Assembly: GCA_019232735.1 (NCBI GenBank)
Contig: JAFANL010000239.1
Location: forward strand, 1 to 11,961
DNA from: Aquitalea sp.
GTDB lineage: Bacteria > Pseudomonadota > Gammaproteobacteria > Burkholderiales > Chromobacteriaceae
Direction of reading: 5' to 3'
Length of the DNA stretch: 11,961 nt
A program made the position numbers and the translations under genes. The notes under the pieces were generated by a model. The model saw nothing but the letters and a program-made list of their open reading frames with translations. It was not told the DNA's origin and made no database searches. Positions 1 to 4,813 of the stretch are shown in pieces. The stretch's first letter is position 1. Each line of letters starts with the position of its first letter.

Positions 1-228
1 ACCAAGGAAGTGCTGGACACCCTGACCCCGCGTGAGGCCAAGGTATTGCGCATGCGCTTCGGTATCGACATGAATACCGACCACACCCTGGAAGAAGTGG
101 GCAAGCAATTCGATGTGACGCGCGAACGTATTCGTCAGATTGAAGCCAAGGCCCTGCGCAAGCTGCGCCACCCGACCCGCTCGGAGCGTCTGCGCAGCTT
201 CCTGGATAACGAGCCGGGCGGTCAGTAA
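1..228 (+). CDS. rpoD: RNA polymerase sigma-70 factor RpoD, C-terminal end (5' partial)
   Basis: This is the last 75 codons of the primary sigma factor, cut by the window edge; frame 1 is open from base 1. The visible part is region 4: the segment LTPREAKVLRMRFGI, then the helix-turn-helix of region 4.2 (VTRERIRQIEAKALRKLRHP), which contacts the -35 element of housekeeping promoters. The protein ends SFLDNEPGGQ, slightly longer than the usual ...FLD(D/E) ending of proteobacterial RpoD. The reading frame closes with TAA at 226-228, and a terminator hairpin follows 23 bases later. Region 4.2 is almost invariant in proteobacterial RpoD, so identity is secure. Alternative sigma factors such as RpoS or RpoH differ clearly in this segment. 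Confidence 0.97.
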   Translation, partial: TKEVLDTLTPREAKVLRMRFGIDMNTDHTLEEVGKQFDVTRERIRQIEAKALRKLRHPTRSERLRSFLDNEPGGQ

Positions 229-251
229 GCCTTACTGGCCTGTCGTACAGC

Positions 252-288
252 ATCCCCAAGCCGCTTGCATCAGGGCTTGGGGATTTTT
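252..288 (+). terminator. Intrinsic terminator of rpoD
   Basis: A perfect 11-bp stem, ATCCCCAAGCC (252-262) with GGCTTGGGGAT (274-284), has an 11-nt loop and runs into a short T run (284-288). It lies 23 bases after the rpoD stop. Its 3' arm also supplies the -35-like TTGGGG of the tRNA promoter just downstream. Confidence 0.85.
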
Positions 289-306
289 ATTGCACTCTGC
301 TATAAT
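277..306 (+). promoter_or_regulatory. Sigma-70 promoter of the tRNA gene, extended -10 with GC-rich discriminator
   Basis: A perfect -10 hexamer TATAAT (301-306) is preceded by TGC (298-300), an extended -10. The best -35 is a poor TTGGGG (277-282) at 18-bp spacing, inside the rpoD terminator's 3' arm. The bases after the -10 are all G/C (GCCCCCC, 307-313). In stable-RNA promoters such a discriminator is associated with stringent (ppGpp/DksA) control. Transcription would begin around 312-314, only a few bases before the mature tRNA 5' end at 317. Confidence 0.7.
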
Positions 307-316
307 GCCCCCCTTC

Positions 317-393
317 GGGCCTTTAGCTCAGTTGGTTAGAGCAGAGGACTCATAATCCTTTGGTCGCGGGTTCGAGCCCCGCAGGGCCCACCA
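317..393 (+). tRNA. tRNA-Ile2 (CAT anticodon, lysidine type)
   Basis: The 77-nt cloverleaf is complete, with an encoded CCA (391-393). The acceptor arms are GGGCCTT and AGGGCCC with discriminator A, there is a D-arm TAGCTCAGTTGGTTAGAGC, anticodon loop CTCATAA, and T-arm GCGGG-TTCGAGC-CCCGC. The anticodon CAT alone fits tRNA-Met or the minor tRNA-Ile that TilS converts to lysidine (reads AUA). The acceptor pairs C4-G69 and C5-G68 are the known TilS determinants in E. coli tRNA-Ile2. The sequence also resembles E. coli ileX much more than metT or the initiator. I therefore call Ile2; automated annotation may label it Met. Confidence 0.85.
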
Positions 394-401
394 AAGCTTG
401 C

Positions 402-434
402 AAGGACCTGTCGTGAAAACGACAGGTCCTTTTT
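402..434 (+). terminator. Strong intrinsic terminator after the tRNA
   Basis: A perfect 13-bp stem, AAGGACCTGTCGT (402-414) with ACGACAGGTCCTT (419-431), is closed by a GAAA tetraloop and followed by a T run (430-434). It begins 8 bases after the CCA end, so the tRNA is a monocistronic unit insulated from the control region that follows. Confidence 0.93.
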
Positions 435-620
435 ATTTGTTGCACGGTCTGGTGTGAGGGGGGCTTGCGGTCTGATGTCGGCCTGAGGGCAGGGCAGATA
501 AGATCCCTCTTTGGCTTGAGAGCGCAGGCAGCACTATCCTGTTGTCTTCAGATGGAAAATTTCCAGCCAGCTGTGTTTTCCCCTTTCTGCGTGGCTGTCC
601 GATTACTGTTTTAGCGCTCA
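435..620. other. Gene-free stretch upstream of the symporter control region
   Basis: I see no convincing gene on either strand: the small open frames here lack ribosome binding sites and recognisable protein character. The only structure I notice is a palindrome, TGGAAA-A-TTTCCA (553-565), of unknown meaning. Recognisable regulatory sites begin at about 625. Confidence 0.5.
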
Positions 621-624
621 TCCG

Positions 625-638
625 GTCGGTTTTCCAAA
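625..638. promoter_or_regulatory. Second, imperfect AauR-type operator
   Basis: GTCGG-TTTT-CCAAA matches the TTCGG-N4-CCGAA pattern except for one base in each arm. Its centre lies 32 bp, about three helical turns, upstream of the centre of the perfect copy at 657-670. Both therefore lie on the same DNA face, as expected for cooperative binding of a sigma-54 activator. On its own it would be weak evidence; the spacing to the perfect site is what supports it. Confidence 0.55.
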
Positions 639-656
639 CGCCCATCACAGGCTTTG

Positions 657-670
657 TTCGGATTTCCGAA
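657..670. promoter_or_regulatory. Perfect AauR-type operator (upstream activating sequence)
   Basis: TTCGG-ATTT-CCGAA is an exact inverted repeat matching TTCGGNNNNCCGAA, which I recall as the AauR recognition sequence in Pseudomonas putida. It is centred about 80 bp upstream of the -24 element at 743, a usual distance for an enhancer site of a sigma-54 activator. An AauR-like regulator is encoded in this window (3482-4813). Binding is inferred. Confidence 0.75.
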
Positions 671-704
671 TGCATGCTGTTGTATTTTTTATTTTCTCTA
701 TTTA

Positions 705-717
705 AATCAATAAATTA
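705..717 (+). promoter_or_regulatory. IHF binding site
   Basis: AATCAATAAATTA matches the IHF consensus WATCAANNNNTTR at every defined position. An A/T-rich tract (681-703) lies beside it, as is common for high-affinity IHF sites. It sits between the AauR-type operators and the -24/-12 promoter, where an IHF bend would bring the bound activator to the sigma-54 polymerase. Confidence 0.7.
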
Positions 718-740
718 CGTACTGATTTTGTGAATTTTCC

Positions 741-757
741 TTGGCACGATTTCTGCT
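741..757 (+). promoter_or_regulatory. Sigma-54 (-24/-12) promoter of the symporter-ansB unit
   Basis: TTGGCACG-ATTT-CTGCT fits the RpoN consensus TGGCACG-N4-TTGCW with one mismatch (C for the first T of the -12 element). The invariant GG (743-744) and GC (755-756) are separated by exactly 10 bases, as required. Predicted transcription start is near 768, giving a leader of about 45 nt to the GTG start at 813. No comparable sigma-70 promoter is evident nearby. Confidence 0.88.
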
Positions 758-800
758 GATATGAGCGTACTCAACACCGGCCATGAAGCCGGGTTACTCT

Positions 801-805
801 GGAGA
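801..805 (+). promoter_or_regulatory. Ribosome binding site fixing the symporter start at GTG 813
   Basis: GGAGA lies 7 bases before the GTG at 813-815. The in-frame ATG at 783 has no Shine-Dalgarno sequence and would be only about 15 nt from the predicted sigma-54 transcription start. The GTG is therefore the better start. Confidence 0.75.
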
Positions 806-812
806 AACGCTC

Positions 813-2081
813 GTGAAAACCAACAAGATTACCCTGTGGGTCTTGATCGCCCTGGTGCTGGGCATCGCAGTCGGCTACGGCTGTCACACCTCGATTACCG
901 ATCCCAAGCAACTGAAAGATGTTGCCGGATACTTCTCTATCCTGACCGACGTATTCATGCGTCTGATCAAGATGATCATCGCCCCGCTGGTAATGTCCAC
1001 CCTGGTACATGGTATCGGCAGCAGTGATTCCCGTTCCGTAGGCCGTGTCGGTCTGAAAGCCATGTGCTGGTTCATGGGCGCCTCGCTGGTTTCCCTGTTC
1101 CTGGGTCTGATTTTCGCCAATACCCTGCAGCCTGGCCTGGGTTACACCCTGCCGATGGCTGATGCATCCGGTCCGGCAGTGAAGGCCAGTGCACTGAACC
1201 TGAAAGACTTCATCACCCACATGTTCCCCACCAGCTTCTTTGACGCCATGGCGAAAAATGAAGTGCTGCAAGTGGTGGTGTTCTCGGTATTCTTCGGTTT
1301 TGCCATCGCCTCCTACAAAGGCCCGAAACCGGAACTGCTGATGAAGGGCCTGGAACAACTGGCCAACATCATGCTGCGCGTGACCAATATCGTGATGATG
1401 TTTGCCCCGGTCGGCGTATTTGGTGCCGTGGCTTCCACCATTACTGCTGATGGTCTGGGCGTGCTGGCCATGTATGCCAAGTTCATGGGTAGCTTCTACC
1501 TGGCCCTGGCTTGCCTGTGGATGCTGATGGTCGCTGCTGCTTATGGCTTTGTCGGCAAGAAGATCTTCGCGCTGCTGAAGACCATCCGCATGCCACTGAT
1601 GCTGGGTTTTGCTACTGCCAGCAGTGAAGCTGCCTATCCCACGCTACTGGAGCAACTGGAACGCTTTGGCATCAAGGAGCGCATTTCCGGTTTCGTATTG
1701 CCGCTGGGTTATTCCTTCAACCTGGACGGCTCCATCATGTATACCTCGTTTGCCGCCCTGTTCATCTCGCAGGTTGCCAACATCCATCTGACCCTGGGCC
1801 AGCAGATCACCATGCTGCTGATCCTGCTGATCACCAGCAAGGGGATTGCCGGCGTGCCGCGCGCTTCGCTGGTGGTGGTGGCTGCCGTACTGCCGATGTT
1901 CAATCTGCCGGAAACCGGCATCCTGCTGATCCTGGGTATCGACCACTTCCTGGATATGGGCCGTACCGCCACCAACGTGCTGGGTAACGCCATCGCCACG
2001 ACCGTGGTTGCCGCTTCCGAAGGCGATATCGATGCGGCCGCCGCATTGAAGAACCCGGTATTGGCAGAAGACCAGGCCTGA
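813..2081 (+). CDS. GltP-like acidic amino acid:cation symporter (DAACS/SLC1 family)
   Basis: The 422-residue inner-membrane carrier probably imports aspartate/glutamate with H+ or Na+. Its length and hydrophobic pattern fit the eight-helix, two-hairpin family fold. Family motifs are present: serine-rich ATASSE in hairpin 1 (267-272), GYSFNLDGS in helix 7 (299-307), SKGIAGVP in hairpin 2 (342-349), and D377-x3-D381-M-G-R384-T-x2-N388 in helix 8. The DMGRT signature matches GltPh and GltP, where the arginine pairs with the substrate side-chain carboxylate. DctA has SEARA there, so Asp/Glu is likelier than C4-dicarboxylates. GTG 813 is preferred over ATG 783. No terminator separates it from ansB, 167 bp downstream, and a sigma-54 promoter with activator sites lies upstream. 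Cation and substrate preference are inferred. Confidence 0.9.
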   Translation: MKTNKITLWVLIALVLGIAVGYGCHTSITDPKQLKDVAGYFSILTDVFMRLIKMIIAPLVMSTLVHGIGSSDSRSVGRVGLKAMCWFMGASLVSLFLGLIFANTLQPGLGYTLPMADASGPAVKASALNLKDFITHMFPTSFFDAMAKNEVLQVVVFSVFFGFAIASYKGPKPELLMKGLEQLANIMLRVTNIVMMFAPVGVFGAVASTITADGLGVLAMYAKFMGSFYLALACLWMLMVAAAYGFVGKKIFALLKTIRMPLMLGFATASSEAAYPTLLEQLERFGIKERISGFVLPLGYSFNLDGSIMYTSFAALFISQVANIHLTLGQQITMLLILLITSKGIAGVPRASLVVVAAVLPMFNLPETGILLILGIDHFLDMGRTATNVLGNAIATTVVAASEGDIDAAAALKNPVLAEDQA

Positions 2082-2248
2082 GTCCCCTGAGGCCCTGCCA
2101 CAAACAGCAAGTATAAGAATCCGGTGACAGTCCCCGGTCTGCTCAAGCTGCCGACACAGGCGGACAGGCAGGTTTGGGGGCTGATCACTGTAGTAAGTTG
2201 CTTCCCGGCAACGACATCCCCACTAGTCTTTCTACAAAGTGAAGAGAC
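2082..2248 (+). other. Symporter-ansB intergenic region without a clear promoter or terminator
   Basis: I find no T-tailed hairpin and no GG-N10-GC sigma-54 element. The only sigma-70-like hexamer, TATAAG (2112-2117), lacks a -35 partner. This favours read-through from the symporter into ansB. A possible long-range pairing of CAGTCCCC (near 2127) with GGGGGCTG (near 2180) could fold the leader, but it is weak. Confidence 0.45.
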
Positions 2249-3325
2249 ATGAAAAAATCGTTCAATCTGCTGTTGTCCAGTGCTGCCGTGATGGCTGCCT
2301 TGTGTGGTCAGTCCGTTCATGCGGCGGAAGCGGCCAAGCCGCACGTGGTGATCCTGGCTACTGGCGGCACCATCGCCGGTACCGGTGCCAGCAGCACCAC
2401 CACCATCGGTTACACTGCGGCCAAGCTGGGCGTGGACAAGATGATTGCCGCCGTACCCGAGCTGTCCAAGGTGGCTGATGTTCGTGGCGAGCAGGTTGCC
2501 CAGATTGCTAGCGAAAGCATGACCAATGAAGTGTGGCTGAAGCTGGCCAAGCGTGTGAACGAACTGCTGGCGCAGAAGGATGTGGATGGCGTGGTGATTA
2601 CCCACGGTACCGACACCATTGAAGAAACCGCTTACTTCCTGGACCTGGTGGTAAAGAGCAAGAAGCCGGTTGTTGTTGTCGGCTCCATGCGTCCGTCTAC
2701 CGCCATCAGTGCTGACGGCCCGATCAACCTGTATAACGCCGTGATCCTGGCGGGTAGCAAGGATGCTGTGGGCAAGGGTGTGCTGGTTTCGCTGAACGAC
2801 CAGATCAATGCTGCGCGTGAAGTGACCAAAACCAATACCTCCACCACCGACACCTTCAAGACACCGGAACTGGGCTACCTGGGTTACATGCAGGATAACA
2901 AGCCGCACTTCTACCGCATGTCCACCCGCAAGAATACCGCTGATACCGAATTTGACGTGTCCAAGCTGAACAGCCTGCCGCGCGTGGATATCGTGTATGG
3001 CTACGCCAATATGGACCGCGTGGCACTGGATGCCAACATTGCTGCTGGTGCCCAGGGTATCGTGCAAGCGGGTGTGGGTGATGGCAGTATTGCCGCCCAG
3101 ATGATGCCGGCCTTCCGTGATGCCCGCAAAAAGGGCGTGATCATGGTGCGTAGCTCGCGTGTGGGTAACGGTATCGTGGCACGCAATGGCGAAGCCAATG
3201 ACGATCAGGAAGATCTGGTTGTCAGCGACACCCTGAATGCGCAAAAAGCCCGCATTCTGCTGATGCTGGGCCTGACCAAGACCCACGACACCAAAGAACT
3301 GCAACGCATGTTCTACACCTACTAA
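2249..3325 (+). CDS. ansB: Periplasmic glutaminase-asparaginase (type II L-asparaginase)
   Basis: The 358-residue enzyme hydrolyses Asn (and probably Gln) to Asp/Glu plus ammonia in the periplasm. Residues 1-25 form a Sec signal peptide (MKKSF, hydrophobic core, VHA-A cleavage). Catalytic signatures are complete: TGGTIAG with nucleophile Thr41, the flexible-lid Tyr55, SES at 88-90, THGTDT with Thr121/Asp122, and Lys194. The Glu89 of ASES stands where E. coli AnsB has Gln59. Erwinia and Pseudomonas glutaminase-asparaginases have Glu there, so marked glutaminase activity is expected. The C-terminus KELQRMFYTY also resembles the Pseudomonas enzyme. The start ATG has a modest GAAGAG ribosome site. 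It follows the symporter, consistent with making Asp/Glu for import. Cytoplasmic AnsA is excluded by the signal peptide. Confidence 0.95.
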   Translation: MKKSFNLLLSSAAVMAALCGQSVHAAEAAKPHVVILATGGTIAGTGASSTTTIGYTAAKLGVDKMIAAVPELSKVADVRGEQVAQIASESMTNEVWLKLAKRVNELLAQKDVDGVVITHGTDTIEETAYFLDLVVKSKKPVVVVGSMRPSTAISADGPINLYNAVILAGSKDAVGKGVLVSLNDQINAAREVTKTNTSTTDTFKTPELGYLGYMQDNKPHFYRMSTRKNTADTEFDVSKLNSLPRVDIVYGYANMDRVALDANIAAGAQGIVQAGVGDGSIAAQMMPAFRDARKKGVIMVRSSRVGNGIVARNGEANDDQEDLVVSDTLNAQKARILLMLGLTKTHDTKELQRMFYTY

Positions 3326-3335
3326 GCGTGGTGTC

Positions 3336-3354
3336 CAGGTCGGGTGCCGACCTG
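3336..3354 (+). other. Hairpin just after the ansB stop
   Basis: CAGGTCGG (3336-3343) and CCGACCTG (3347-3354) form a perfect 8-bp stem with a 3-nt loop, 10 bases after the stop codon. No T run follows, so it is not a standard terminator. It may protect the 3' end of the message. Confidence 0.45.
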
Positions 3355-3437
3355 CTGCTGACTGCGGCGCCGTTCTTGACCCGGCGTTTTCCCTCCGCAA
3401 GCAACAGCACGGTACGCACTTCGATCCTGTGCTAGTC

Positions 3438-3464
3438 AAAGCGGCCCATTCGGGCCGCTTTTTT
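3438..3464. terminator. Terminator between convergent ansB and the response regulator gene
   Basis: The stem AAAGCGGCCC (3438-3447) with GGGCCGCTTT (3452-3461) has a 4-nt loop and is followed on + by six Ts (3459-3464). It is strong for ansB. On - it has only a TTTG tail, so it is a weaker terminator for the regulator gene, whose stop is at 3482-3484. Confidence 0.9.
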
Positions 3465-3481
3465 CATGCCTGTTGTCCCGC

Positions 3482-4813
3482 TCAACCGGGCTGGTTCAGC
3501 CCGTATTTTTTCAGCTTGTCGAACAAGGTGGTCTTGGCCACTTTCAGGGCTTCGCTGGTGCGGCTGAGGTTAAAGCCGTGGCGACGGAACTCTTCGGCAA
3601 TCAGCGCGCGTTCGAAGGCTTCCACGGTTTCTGCCAGGGGCAGGCTCTGGCTGGGTTCGCCGGACTCAGCCAGCGGGGTGCGGATGCCCAGTACATAGCG
3701 CTCAGCCACATTGCGCAGTTCGCGCACATTGCCCGGCCAGTCGTAGGCCAGCAGCTCGGCCTGTTCGTGCGCTTCCAGTTGCGGGGTAGGGCGGTCAAAG
3801 CGACTGGCGGCCTGCAGCAGGAAGTATTCGAACAGCAGGGGGATGTCTTCACGTCGCTCGCGCAGTGGCGGCAGTTGCAAGGTGACGACGTTCAAGCGGT
3901 AGTAGAGGTCGCTGCGGAAACTGCCGCTATTGCCCATGGCTTTCAGATCGGCCTTGGTGGCGGAGACCACCCGGCAGTCAACAGCGATGGGGGTATTGGA
4001 GCCCAGCCGTTCCAGTGTGTGTTCCTGCAGCACGCGCAGCATCTTGATCTGCAAGGGCAGCGGCATGCTTTCGATTTCATCGAGGAACAGCGTGCCGCCA
4101 TTGGCATATTCGATGCGGCCGATCCGGCGTTTGGCCGCACCGGTGAAGGCATGTGCTTCGTGGCCGAAGATTTCGCTCTCGAACAGATTCTCTGCCAGAC
4201 CACCACAGTTGACGGCGACAAAGTTGTTTTTCTGGCGGCGGCTGATTTCATGCAGGCAGCGGGCCACCAGTTCCTTGCCGGTACCGGTTTCGCCCAGAAT
4301 CAGGACATTGGCGGAGGTATCCGCCAGATCGGCAATCATGCGGCGGACTTTTTCCATGGCTGGCGAGCGGCCGATCAGCCGTGCCTCCAGGCTTTGCTTG
4401 TCCTGCAATTGCCGGCGCAGGCTGACCACTTCCAGGCTGAGGCGGCGCTGTTCCAGTGCCCGGCAGACCACTTCGTGCAGGCGTTCCGGGGAGAAGGGCT
4501 TTTCGATGAAGTCGTAGGCGCCATCCTTCATGGCCTGTACCGCCAGGCTGACATCGCCATGGCCGGTGATCAGGATGATGGGCAGGCTGGGGTCGCCGGC
4601 TTTCAGCTGGCGCAGCAAGGCCATGCCGTCCTGTCCCTGCAGATGAATGTCGCTGACCACCACGCCCGGGAAGCCCTGGTGCAGCAGGCCCAAGGCCAGT
4701 TCGGCGCTGGCCACACCGCGTGCGTCCAGCCCTTCCAGTGCCAGCGCCTGTTCGCAGCCCAGCCTGACGTCCGGATCATCTTCGACGATCAACACTTTCA
4801 TGCCATCAAACAT
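3482..4813 (-). CDS. aauR: Sigma-54-dependent response regulator, AauR/DctD type
   Basis: The 443-residue transcription activator should respond to the upstream kinase. The receiver domain (about 5-120) has acidic pair Asp12/Asp13, phospho-acceptor Asp55, Thr83 and Lys105. The central AAA+ ATPase (about 146-375) has Walker A GETGTGKE (174-181), Walker B TLFLDEIE (241-248) and Arg300/Arg306 as finger candidates. A Fis-type helix-turn-helix lies at about 400-437. The sigma-54 contact loop reads HAFTGA (221-226) rather than canonical GAFTGA. I start at ATG 4813 (AAGGA 8 nt upstream), not the farther ATG at 4885, whose extra 24 residues do not resemble a receiver. It overlaps the kinase gene by 8 nt, implying translational coupling. 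AauR rather than DctD is inferred from the operators and target genes. Confidence 0.88.
   Translation of the reverse strand: MFDGMKVLIVEDDPDVRLGCEQALALEGLDARGVASAELALGLLHQGFPGVVVSDIHLQGQDGMALLRQLKAGDPSLPIILITGHGDVSLAVQAMKDGAYDFIEKPFSPERLHEVVCRALEQRRLSLEVVSLRRQLQDKQSLEARLIGRSPAMEKVRRMIADLADTSANVLILGETGTGKELVARCLHEISRRQKNNFVAVNCGGLAENLFESEIFGHEAHAFTGAAKRRIGRIEYANGGTLFLDEIESMPLPLQIKMLRVLQEHTLERLGSNTPIAVDCRVVSATKADLKAMGNSGSFRSDLYYRLNVVTLQLPPLRERREDIPLLFEYFLLQAASRFDRPTPQLEAHEQAELLAYDWPGNVRELRNVAERYVLGIRTPLAESGEPSQSLPLAETVEAFERALIAEEFRRHGFNLSRTSEALKVAKTTLFDKLKKYGLNQPG

Noticed and set aside
317..393. tRNA 3' end as an integration site of a mobile island
   Set aside because: No integrase gene and no repeated copy of the tRNA 3' end was seen in the window.
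553..565. Palindrome TGGAAA-A-TTTCCA as a third activator site
   Set aside because: The GG and CC are 7 bases apart rather than 4, so it does not fit the operator pattern; it may be chance in an A/T-rich patch.
1709..3439. Long - strand open frame opposite the symporter and ansB
   Set aside because: It spans two well-supported genes, their intergenic region and a terminator, and is rich in His/Gln/Gly as expected of antisense frames.
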